Assembly (NCBI GenBank): GCA_963718355.1 | Contig: CAVQZA010000010.1 | Location: 124,001 to 188,000, forward strand | DNA: 64,000 nt | Direction of reading: 5' to 3' | DNA from: CAVQZA01 sp963718355 | Lineage (GTDB): Bacteria > Actinomycetota > Thermoleophilia > Gaiellales > Gaiellaceae | Made by a program: the position numbers and the translations under genes | In this document: positions 17,538 to 25,208 of the stretch, piece by piece | Numbering within the stretch: the stretch's first letter is position 1 | How the letters are laid out: every line of letters begins with the position of its first letter | Notes under the pieces: model-generated | The model's database searches: none | What the model was told of the DNA's origin: nothing | Seen by the model: only the letters and a program-made list of their open reading frames with translations

Positions 17538-19363
17538 GCGCGGTCGAGCCGATCCCGGAGGAGCGCTCCGCCCAGCCCGAGCGAGTCCGGCTGCGGTTCG
17601 AGCAGGCCGACGGCGCGACGAAGGAGGCGCGCGTCCCTGCGGGGACGACGCTGTTCGACGCGGCGAGCTGGAACGCGGTCGCGATCGACTCGACCTGCGG
17701 CGGGCACGGCACGTGCAAGAAGTGCAAGGTGCGCGTCGCGTCGGGCTCGGTCGGGATCTCCGCCGTCGACCCGCGTGCGTTCGAGCCTGCGGAACTGAAG
17801 GCCGGCTGGCGCCTCGCGTGCCGCGCGGAGGCCAACGAGGACGTCGTCGTCGAGGTGCCCGCGCTGCAGACGCGCCCGAAGGCGGCGCTCGTCGGCGTCG
17901 GCCGCCACGTGATCCTGCGGCCCGCCGTGCAGAAGCGCTACCTCGAGCTGACCGAGCCGACGCTCGAGGACCAGACCTCGGACCTCGAGCGCGTGCTCCA
18001 GGAGATGGACGACCTCGAGCTGCGCGTGCCGCTCGAGCTCGTGCGCGGGCTCGGGCGCACGCTGCGCGACGCGGATTGGAAAGTCACCGCCGTCATGTGC
18101 GACGACGAGCTGATCGACGTCGAGCCGGGCGACACGACTGCGCGCCGCTTCGCGCTCGCGTTCGACCTAGGCACGACGACCGTGGTCGCGAACCTGCTCG
18201 ACCTCGAGACGGGCCTGCCCGCGGCGGTGCGCTCGATGCTGAACATGCAGCAGCCCTTCGGCGCCGACGTGATCTCGCGGATCTCCGCGGTGATGATGGA
18301 TCCCGACGCGCTCGGGCGGCTGCGCGACCGTGCGCACGAGACGCTGGCCGAGCTGACTGCCGAGGTGCTCGAGGAGAGCGGCGTCGATCCTTCCGAGGTC
18401 TACGAGATCGTGGTCGCGGGCAACGTGACGATGATCCAGATCGCGCTCGGGATCGACCCCGAGCCGCTCTCGATGGCGCCGTTCACGATCGCCGCGCGCA
18501 AGCTCCCGCAGGCCAAGGCTCTCGACTTCGGCGTGATCGTCCACCCGCGCGCACCCGCCGTGCTGTTCCCGGCGCTCGGCGCCTACGTGGGGCCGGACAT
18601 CGTCGCGGGCGTCCTAGCGACGGGCCTCACGCTCGACCGGCGCGTGCGCCTGTTCATCGACGTCGGCACCAACTCGGAGATCGTGCTCGGCTCCTCGGCG
18701 GCAGCGCTCGCCTGCGCTGCGCCCGCCGGGCCCGCGTTCGAGGCGGCGCAGATCCGCTGCGGGATGCGCGCCGCCGACGGGGCGATCGAAGGCGTGAAGA
18801 TCCGCGACGGCGAGATCGAGCTGACCGTGATCGGCGACGTCGAGCCGATCGGTCTCTGTGGCTCCGGCCTGGTCGATGCGGTCGCCGAGATGGTCGGCGC
18901 CGGGATCCTCGACGCGAGCGGCAAGTTCGTCGTCGGCTCCTCTGACCGGCTCGACAAGATCGAGAAGGAGACGATCTTCCACCTCACCGAAGATGTCTTC
19001 CTCTCACAGCGCGACGTGCGCGAGCTGCAGTTCGCGAAAGCGTCGATCGCGACCGGCTGGGCGATCCTGTGCAAGGACATGGGCGTCGATCCGGAGGAGA
19101 TCTCGCAGGTGCTGCTCGCAGGCTCGTTCGGCTCGTACCTCTCGGCCGCGAGCGCGGTGAGGATCGGGCTCGTGCCGAAGCTGCCGCTGACCCGGATCGT
19201 CTCGGCGGGAAACGTCGCCGGCGAGGGCGCGAAGATCGCCGCGCTGTCGGTGCAGGAGCGCGCCGCAGCCAACGCGGTGCTCGACGAGGTGGAGTACGTC
19301 GAGCTCTCGGGCCGCGCCGACTTCAACGACCTGTTCATCGACCAGCTCGCCTTCCCGGCATGA
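17534..19363 (+). CDS. Corrinoid activation protein, N-terminal [2Fe-2S] ferredoxin plus ASKHA ATPase domain (RamA/RACo-like)
   Basis: 609 residues from the GTG overlapping the previous stop. Residues about 15-105 form a plant-type ferredoxin with CGGHGTCKKC and a fourth Cys in RLACRAE. A linker is followed by a large ASKHA/DUF4445 region: FDLGTTTVVANLLDLETG, VVAGNVTMIQIALG, LFIDVGTNSEIVLG, PIGLCGSGLVDAVAEMVGAG and LLAGSFGSYLS. Such proteins use ATP and low-potential electrons to re-reduce Co(II) corrinoid that has been oxidised accidentally. The Fe-S domain here is [2Fe-2S] at the N-terminus, unlike the C-terminal 4Fe-4S clusters of archaeal RamA. Confidence 0.93.
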   Translation: MSAVEPIPEERSAQPERVRLRFEQADGATKEARVPAGTTLFDAASWNAVAIDSTCGGHGTCKKCKVRVASGSVGISAVDPRAFEPAELKAGWRLACRAEANEDVVVEVPALQTRPKAALVGVGRHVILRPAVQKRYLELTEPTLEDQTSDLERVLQEMDDLELRVPLELVRGLGRTLRDADWKVTAVMCDDELIDVEPGDTTARRFALAFDLGTTTVVANLLDLETGLPAAVRSMLNMQQPFGADVISRISAVMMDPDALGRLRDRAHETLAELTAEVLEESGVDPSEVYEIVVAGNVTMIQIALGIDPEPLSMAPFTIAARKLPQAKALDFGVIVHPRAPAVLFPALGAYVGPDIVAGVLATGLTLDRRVRLFIDVGTNSEIVLGSSAAALACAAPAGPAFEAAQIRCGMRAADGAIEGVKIRDGEIELTVIGDVEPIGLCGSGLVDAVAEMVGAGILDASGKFVVGSSDRLDKIEKETIFHLTEDVFLSQRDVRELQFAKASIATGWAILCKDMGVDPEEISQVLLAGSFGSYLSAASAVRIGLVPKLPLTRIVSAGNVAGEGAKIAALSVQERAAANAVLDEVEYVELSGRADFNDLFIDQLAFPA

Positions 19364-19890
19364 CGCAGGTCGTTGTGAGCTGCGGCGCGCTGGCGCTGCA
19401 CGTGAAGAAGATCGCCGCCCGGCGCGGCTGGGATGTCGAGGTGCGCCCCGTGCCGCCCGAGCTGCACAACCGGCCCGAGAAGATCCGTGCAGCCGTCGAG
19501 GAGGCGGCCGCCGGCGACGACGTGCTCGTCGCCTACGCCCACTGCGGCGCCGACCTCACCGGCTATCCGCGGCTCGCGGGCGCCCACTGCTACGAGGTCT
19601 ACGGCGCCGAGCACGAGACGGGCACGTACTTCCTCACCGATTTCCTGGTCAAGAGCTTCGACCACCTCGTCTGGCAGGGGCTCGGGCTCGACCGGCACCC
19701 CGAGCTCCGCGACGACTACTTCCGCCACTACGAGAAGGTCGTCTGGCTCGCACAGGAGCCGACACCGGAGCTGCACGCCGAGGCCGAGCGCGCCGCCGCG
19801 ACCCTCGGCCTCCCGCTCGAGGTCCGCGAGACCGGCGATCGCGGCCTCGAAACCGCCCTGGAACGACTGATGGAGGAGAGCCCGTGCTGA
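19360..19890 (+). CDS. DUF1638-family protein
   Basis: 176 residues; the start ATG overlaps the previous stop (ATGA). It shows the DUF1638 pattern VVSCGALALHVKKIA, DDVLVAYAHCGADLTGYP and HCYEVYGAEHETGTYFLTDFL, with conserved Cys, His and Glu that could bind metal or corrinoid. The molecular function of the family is not established. It is often found beside corrinoid methyltransferase genes, and here it sits between the activator and the methyltransferase. A helper role in corrinoid handling is a guess. Confidence 0.8.
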   Translation: MTQVVVSCGALALHVKKIAARRGWDVEVRPVPPELHNRPEKIRAAVEEAAAGDDVLVAYAHCGADLTGYPRLAGAHCYEVYGAEHETGTYFLTDFLVKSFDHLVWQGLGLDRHPELRDDYFRHYEKVVWLAQEPTPELHAEAERAAATLGLPLEVRETGDRGLETALERLMEESPC

Positions 19891-21320
19891 TCAACAAGAT
19901 GCCGCGCTACGAGATCCTGTCCGAGGAGGCCATCGACACACTGGACAAAGGCTGGCGGCGGATCGTCTCCGAGCTCGGGGTCGAGTTCCTCAGCGAAGAG
20001 GCGCTCGAGCTGTTCCGCAAGCAGGGCCAGGACGTCGAGGGCCAGATCGTGAAATTCGACCCGGACTTCATCATGGAGCAGGTCGCGAAGGCGCCGCGCG
20101 AGTTCGACATTCAGGCGCGCAACCCGGAGCGCAGCGTCCACATCGGCGGCGAGCACATGGTCTTCTCGGCCGTGTACGGCTGCCCGTTCGTGCGCGAGGG
20201 GATCGAGCGGCGCAATGCATCGATGAACGACTTCGTGAACCTCGTCAAGCTCTCGCACTCGTTCCCGCAGCTCGACTCGCCGGGCGGGACGATCTGCGAG
20301 CCGGAGGACACGCCGCTCGACTCGCGCCACCTCGACATGGTGCAGGCGCTGATGACCTATACGGACAAGATCTTCATGGGCTCGGTCACCTCGGGCCCGA
20401 ACGCGGCGGACACGATCGCGATGGCCGAGATCGTGTTCGGCCGCGAGTCGATCGAGCAGACGCCGTGCGTGATCTCGCTGATCAACGTCAACTCGCCGCT
20501 GCGCTACGACGACCGGATGCTCGCCGCGCTGTTCGAGTATGTGCGCGCGAACCAGCCGGTGATCGTGACGCCGTTCCTGCTGATGGGGGCGATGTCGCCC
20601 GTGTCCGTTGCGGCCACGCTCGCGCAGCAGATGGCCGAGGCGATGGCCGGGATCGCGCTCACCCAGCTGATCCGGCCCGGGTGCCCGGTTGTGTTCGGCT
20701 CGTTCCTCTCGAACACCGACATGCAGTCGGGCTCACCGAGCTTCGGCACTCCGGAGTCGGCCGTCGGCCTGCTCTGCACGGGCCAGATCGCGCGCCACTT
20801 CGGGCTGCCGTGGCGCTCCGGCGGCGGGCTCACGTCGAGCCAGACCGTCGATGCGCAGGCGAGCTACGAAGCGATGATGACGATGCTGCCGACGATGCTC
20901 GCCGGCGCGAACTACGTGATGCACGCGGCGGGGTGGCTCGAGTCGGGGCTCGTCTCCTGCTACGAGAAGTTCATCGTCGACATCGAGATCCTGCGGATGC
21001 TCTACGAAGAGTTCACGCCGCTCGAGATCAGCGAGGAGTCGCTCGCGTTCTCGGCGCACGAGGAGGTCGGCGCCGGCGGGCACTTCCTCGGCGCGGTGCA
21101 CACGCTCGAGCGGTTTCGCGAGTGCTTCTACCGGCCGCTGCTCTCGTCCACCGCGAACTACGAGCGCTGGACGCGCGACGGCGGCAAAGACGCGGCGGCG
21201 CGGGCCACAGACATCTGGAAGAAGACGCTGGAGGAGTACGAGGAGCCGGAGCTCGACGCCGTCGTCAAGGCGGAGCTGAAGGCGTTCGTCGACCGACGGC
21301 GCACCGAACTGGGGGACTGA
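19884..21320 (+). CDS. Trimethylamine-methyltransferase-family (MttB superfamily) protein, non-pyrrolysine, probable glycine betaine:corrinoid methyltransferase
   Basis: 478 residues from GTG 19884, which has GGAGGAG upstream; ATG 19899 is the alternative. Family features include RYEILSEEAIDTL, VYGCPFVREGIERR, FGSFLSNTDMQSGSPSFGTPE and MTMLPTMLAGANYVMHAAGW. There is no in-frame amber codon, so unlike archaeal MttB it does not need pyrrolysine. Characterised non-Pyl relatives such as MtgB demethylate glycine betaine to dimethylglycine. The neighbouring choline and dimethylglycine enzymes favour betaine as substrate, but related quaternary amines (carnitine, proline betaine) cannot be excluded. 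Confidence 0.9.
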   Translation: MLINKMPRYEILSEEAIDTLDKGWRRIVSELGVEFLSEEALELFRKQGQDVEGQIVKFDPDFIMEQVAKAPREFDIQARNPERSVHIGGEHMVFSAVYGCPFVREGIERRNASMNDFVNLVKLSHSFPQLDSPGGTICEPEDTPLDSRHLDMVQALMTYTDKIFMGSVTSGPNAADTIAMAEIVFGRESIEQTPCVISLINVNSPLRYDDRMLAALFEYVRANQPVIVTPFLLMGAMSPVSVAATLAQQMAEAMAGIALTQLIRPGCPVVFGSFLSNTDMQSGSPSFGTPESAVGLLCTGQIARHFGLPWRSGGGLTSSQTVDAQASYEAMMTMLPTMLAGANYVMHAAGWLESGLVSCYEKFIVDIEILRMLYEEFTPLEISEESLAFSAHEEVGAGGHFLGAVHTLERFRECFYRPLLSSTANYERWTRDGGKDAAARATDIWKKTLEEYEEPELDAVVKAELKAFVDRRRTELGD

Positions 21321-21321
21321 G

Positions 21322-21711
21322 ATGGCGAACGTGGGGGAGATCATGTCGCGCGAATTGCTGCACGTCGGCGCGGAGCTCGGGCTCGCGGAGGCGGCGCAGC
21401 GAATCGACGAGCGGCACATCGGCGCGGCGCTCGTCCTGGACGGCGAGCGGCTCATCGGGATCCTGACCGAGCGCGACATCCTGCGCGCGGTCGCCGCCGG
21501 GCGCGTGGAGGGGACGACGGTCGCCGACTGGATGAGCCCGCACCCCGAGACGATCGAGCCGGACGAGACGACGGGGCACGCGGCGGCGCTGATGATCCAC
21601 GGCGGCTTCCGTCACTTGCCTGTGGTCGAAGAGGGGAAGGCGGTCGGGATCGTCTCGATCCGCGACCTGATGCGCCACGTCCTCGACGACGAGGCGCCGC
21701 GTGGCGTCTAG
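21322..21711 (+). CDS. Two-CBS-domain protein
   Basis: 129 residues made almost entirely of a CBS pair: VGEIMSRELLHVGAELGLAEAA through LIGILTERDILRAVAAGR, then VADWMSPHPETIEPDETTG through AVGIVSIRDLMRHVL. CBS pairs bind adenine nucleotides or S-adenosyl-methionine and regulate partner enzymes. It begins one base after the methyltransferase stop and its end overlaps the dehydrogenase gene, so it may sense energy charge or SAM for this pathway (inference). Confidence 0.9.
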   Translation: MANVGEIMSRELLHVGAELGLAEAAQRIDERHIGAALVLDGERLIGILTERDILRAVAAGRVEGTTVADWMSPHPETIEPDETTGHAAALMIHGGFRHLPVVEEGKAVGIVSIRDLMRHVLDDEAPRGV

Positions 21712-23137
21712 CTCGATGTTCGTCGACGGCGCATGGGTCGGCGCCGCTTCGGGGGAGACGTTCATTGCGGAGAGCCCCGTGACGGGCGAGGCGATCGGCG
21801 AGATCCCGCTCGGGAACCGCGACGACGCGCGCCGCGCCATCGCTGCGGCGAACCGCGCCGCCGACGGCTGGGCGTCACTTACGGCATTCGAGCGCGCCGC
21901 CAAGATGCATGTCGTCGCGGAGACGATCGAGGAGCGGCGCGACGAGCTCGCGCGGACGCTGACCCTGGATCAGGGCAAGCCGCTGCACGCGGAGTCGTAC
22001 GGCGAGGTCGACGAGCTCGTCGAGTACTGGCGCATGGCCGCGGAGGATGCGAAGCGGCTCGGCGGCCTCCTGCCGAACTCGATGTCACCGGGGAAGCGCG
22101 TGCTGCTCATCCGCCGGCCCGTCGGCGTGGTCGGCGTGATCACGCCGTGGAACTGGCCCTACACGATGCCCGCCGAGCTGATCGCGCCCGCGCTCGCGAG
22201 CGGGAACGCCGTGGTGTGGACGCCCGCTTCGACGACCGCGCTGTGCGCGATTGCGCTCGCGGAATGCATCGTCGAGGCCGATCTGCCGCCGGGCGTCTTC
22301 AATATGGTCACGGGGCCTGGCTCGGTCGTCGGCGACGAGATCGCCGGGAACCCGGGCACCCACGCGGTCGCGTTCATCGGCTCGACCGAGACCGGGCGCA
22401 AGGTCGCCGCGGCGGGCGCCGGCAAGTCGCTGCTGCTCGAGATGGGCGGCAACGGGCCTGTCGTGGTGCTGGAGGACGCCGATGTCGACGCGGCCGCTCT
22501 GGCCACGGTCACCGCGTGCTTCCTCTGCGCGGGCCAGAGCTGCACCGCCGGCGAGCGATTGCTCGTCCACCGCGACGTGCGCGAGGCGTTCGTCGAGCGG
22601 CTCGCGTGGCTCGTCGCACAGATCCGGCTCGGCGATCCGTTCGCGGACGACACGACGATGGGCCCGCTCAACAACGAGAGCGGCGCGGCGAAGATGGACG
22701 AGCACGTCGCCGATGCGCTCGAGCGCGGCGCCACGCTCGTTGCGGGCGGTGCTCGCGCCGGCGGCTTTCCCACGGATCTCTACTGGCAGGCGACCGTGCT
22801 CGACGGCGTGCCGCCCGATGCGCTGGTCGCCACCGACGAGACCTTCGGCCCGGTCGCTCCCGTTGTGGCGATCGACTCCCTCGACCACGCGATCGACCTG
22901 GCGAACGCCTCGCCGTACGGGCTGCTCGCCGCGGTCTACACCGCCGACCTCCGCAAAGGCCTTCACTTCGCCGAGCGCGTCAAGACCGGCTGGGTGAACA
23001 TCAACGAGTCGTCGAACTACTGGGAGCCGCACCTGCCGTTCGGTGGCCGCTCCGGCACGGCGAGCGGGCTCGGCCGGGTCGGAGGCGCGTTCTCGATGGA
23101 GTCGTTCACGGAGTTGCAGACCGTCACCATCTCGTGA
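21701..23137 (+). CDS. Aldehyde dehydrogenase, probable betaine-aldehyde dehydrogenase
   Basis: 478 residues, a typical ALDH length. Present are the substrate/cofactor segment TPWNWPYTMPAELIAPALASG, the catalytic Glu in LLEMGGNGPVVV, and the nucleophilic Cys in LCAGQSCTAGERL near residue 280, followed by TDETFGPVAPVV. The start is GTG 21701 (overlapping the CBS gene) or ATG 21716. It would oxidise betaine aldehyde to glycine betaine with NAD(P). The choline-oxidising GMC enzyme encoded right after it supports that assignment over a generic aldehyde. Confidence 0.88.
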   Translation: MASSSMFVDGAWVGAASGETFIAESPVTGEAIGEIPLGNRDDARRAIAAANRAADGWASLTAFERAAKMHVVAETIEERRDELARTLTLDQGKPLHAESYGEVDELVEYWRMAAEDAKRLGGLLPNSMSPGKRVLLIRRPVGVVGVITPWNWPYTMPAELIAPALASGNAVVWTPASTTALCAIALAECIVEADLPPGVFNMVTGPGSVVGDEIAGNPGTHAVAFIGSTETGRKVAAAGAGKSLLLEMGGNGPVVVLEDADVDAAALATVTACFLCAGQSCTAGERLLVHRDVREAFVERLAWLVAQIRLGDPFADDTTMGPLNNESGAAKMDEHVADALERGATLVAGGARAGGFPTDLYWQATVLDGVPPDALVATDETFGPVAPVVAIDSLDHAIDLANASPYGLLAAVYTADLRKGLHFAERVKTGWVNINESSNYWEPHLPFGGRSGTASGLGRVGGAFSMESFTELQTVTIS

Positions 23138-24762
23138 CCTACGACTTCGTGATCGTCGGCGGCGGCTCGGCAGGCTGCGCGCTCGCCAATCGGCTCAGCG
23201 CCGACCCGTCGACGCGCGTGCTCGTGCTCGAGGCGGGACGGCCCGACTACCTGTGGGACGTCTTCATCCACATGCCCGCGGGGCTCGCATTCCCGATCGG
23301 GAACAAGCACTACGACTGGCGCTACGAGTCGGAGCCCGAGCCGCACATGAACGGGCGGCGGATCTACCACGCGCGAGGCAAGGTGCTCGGCGGCTCGTCG
23401 AGCATCAACGGGATGATCTTCCAGCGCGGCAATCCGCTCGACTACGAGCGCTGGGCGGCCGATCCGGGCATGGCCGACTGGGACTACGCGCACTGCCTGC
23501 CGTACTTCAAGCGGATGGAGACCTGCCTCGCGGGCGCCGACGACTACCGCGGCGGCGACGGGCCGCTCGTGCTCGAGCGCGGGCCGGCGACGAGCCCGCT
23601 GTTCAAGGCGTTCTTCGAGGCGGTCGAGCAGGCCGGCTACCCGCTCACCGACGACGTCAACGGGTACCGGCAGGAGGGCTTCGCCGCGTTCGATCGGACG
23701 ATCCACCGCGGCCGCAGGCTCAGCGCGGCGCGCGCGTACCTCCATCCCGTCATGTCCAGGCCGAACCTCGAGGTGCGTACCCGCGCGTTCGTGAACCGCG
23801 TTCTGTTCGACGGCGCGCGCGCAACAGGGGTCGAGCTGGCAGGCGGCGAAAGAGTCGAGGCCGCCGAGGTGATCCTCTGTGGCGGCGCGATCAACTCGCC
23901 GCAACTCCTCCAGCTTTCGGGCGTCGGCAACGCGCAGGAGCTCTTGGCACTGGGCATCGACGTTGTCCACGACCTGCCGGGGGTCGGCGAGAACCTGCAG
24001 GACCATCTCGAGGTGTACGTCCAGTACTCGTCGAAGCAGCCCGTGTCCGTCGCGCCCGCGATGAAGTGGCGAAACCGGCCGTGGGTCGGCTTCAAGTGGC
24101 TCTTCTTCCGATCCGGCCCGGGTGCCACCAACCACTTCGAGGCGGGCGGCTTCATCCGCGGCGACGACGAGGTCGCCTACCCGAATCTGATGTTCCACTT
24201 CCTGCCCGTGGCGATCCGCTACGACGGCTCGCAGCCCGCCGGCGGACACGGCTACCAGGTGCATGTCGGGCCGATGTACTCCGACGCGCGAGGCTCCGTG
24301 AAGATCACCTCGACCGACCCGACCGTGCACCCGGCTCTGCGCTTCAACTACCTCTCCACCGAGCAGGACCGCCGCGAGTGGCTCGAGGCCGTCCGCTGCG
24401 CACGCACGATCCTCACGCAGCCCGCGTTCGACGCGTTCAACGGCGGCGAGACCTCGCCCGGGCCCTCGGTCGAGACCGACGAGGAGATCATCGACTGGGT
24501 CGCGCGCGACGCCGAGACGGCGCTGCATCCCTCCTGCTCGTGCCGCATGGGCGTCGACGAGCTCTCGGTCGTCGATCCGGCAACGATGCGCGTCCACGGC
24601 CTCGACGGGATCCGTGTCGTCGACGCCTCCGCGATGCGCTACGTGACGAACGGGAACATCTACGCGCCGGTGATGATGGTCGCCGAGAAGGCCGCCGACC
24701 TGATCCTCGGCTCGACGCCGCTCGCGCCCGAGGCCGTCGACTTCTACCGGCACACATCGTGA
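23134..24762 (+). CDS. betA: GMC-family FAD oxidoreductase, probable choline dehydrogenase
   Basis: 542 residues from the GTG overlapping the preceding stop. The ADP-binding DFVIVGGGSAGCALANRLS, the GMC signatures HARGKVLGGSSSINGMIF and CGGAINSPQLLQLSGVG, and active-site segments ALHPSCSCRMG and GNIYAPVMMVAEKAADLI are all present. It is predicted to oxidise choline to betaine aldehyde, passing electrons to a quinone or other acceptor. BetA-type proteins share this length. Substrate assignment rests on pairing with the aldehyde dehydrogenase and betaine genes; other alcohols remain possible. Confidence 0.88.
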   Translation: MTYDFVIVGGGSAGCALANRLSADPSTRVLVLEAGRPDYLWDVFIHMPAGLAFPIGNKHYDWRYESEPEPHMNGRRIYHARGKVLGGSSSINGMIFQRGNPLDYERWAADPGMADWDYAHCLPYFKRMETCLAGADDYRGGDGPLVLERGPATSPLFKAFFEAVEQAGYPLTDDVNGYRQEGFAAFDRTIHRGRRLSAARAYLHPVMSRPNLEVRTRAFVNRVLFDGARATGVELAGGERVEAAEVILCGGAINSPQLLQLSGVGNAQELLALGIDVVHDLPGVGENLQDHLEVYVQYSSKQPVSVAPAMKWRNRPWVGFKWLFFRSGPGATNHFEAGGFIRGDDEVAYPNLMFHFLPVAIRYDGSQPAGGHGYQVHVGPMYSDARGSVKITSTDPTVHPALRFNYLSTEQDRREWLEAVRCARTILTQPAFDAFNGGETSPGPSVETDEEIIDWVARDAETALHPSCSCRMGVDELSVVDPATMRVHGLDGIRVVDASAMRYVTNGNIYAPVMMVAEKAADLILGSTPLAPEAVDFYRHTS

Positions 24763-25178
24763 AGGATTTGCTCGACGCGATCGGCGCGCGCACGCCGGCG
24801 CCCGCGAGCGGCGCGGCGGCCGCCCTCACCGGCGCGTTCGCAGCCGCGCTCGTCGAGCTCGCCGCCCGATTTTCGGAAGACGACGCAGCCCTCGCACGCG
24901 CGCTCGAGCTCCGCGCGCGCCTGCTCGAGCTCGCCGACGAGGACGCGGCGGCCTACTCGGACTTCATGCGAACGCGCTCTGACGAGGATCGCCGGAGGAC
25001 GATCGAGATCCCGCTCGCCGTCGCCGCCGCGGCCGCCGAGACCGCCGCGCTGGCCGAGCGGCTCGCCGCGGACGGCAGGCCGAGCGTCAAGGGCGACGCG
25101 CTCGTTGCAGCCGAGCTCGCCCGCGCCGCCGGCCGCAGCGCCGAGCTACTCGCCGAGCTGAACGGTTCCCGGTTGTAG
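24759..25178 (+). CDS. Short cyclodeaminase/cyclohydrolase family protein (FchA/FTCD C-terminal type)
   Basis: 139 residues, all-helical and Ala-rich, beginning at the GTG overlapping the preceding stop. The start KDLLDAIGARTPAPASGAAA matches the FTCD_C opening (usually T-P-x-P-G-G-G-x-x-A), and ASVKGDAL-type residues occur later (SVKGDALVAAELA). Full-length members are near 200 residues, so this is about 60 shorter, lacking part of the C-terminal helices. The likely reaction is 5,10-methenyl-THF to 10-formyl-THF, feeding Fhs. The Gly triplet is replaced by SGAA, so activity needs testing. Confidence 0.75.
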   Translation: MKDLLDAIGARTPAPASGAAAALTGAFAAALVELAARFSEDDAALARALELRARLLELADEDAAAYSDFMRTRSDEDRRRTIEIPLAVAAAAAETAALAERLAADGRPSVKGDALVAAELARAAGRSAELLAELNGSRL

Positions 25179-25208
25179 GGCATAAGGCGCGTAAGAGATG
25201 CTGTCCTC

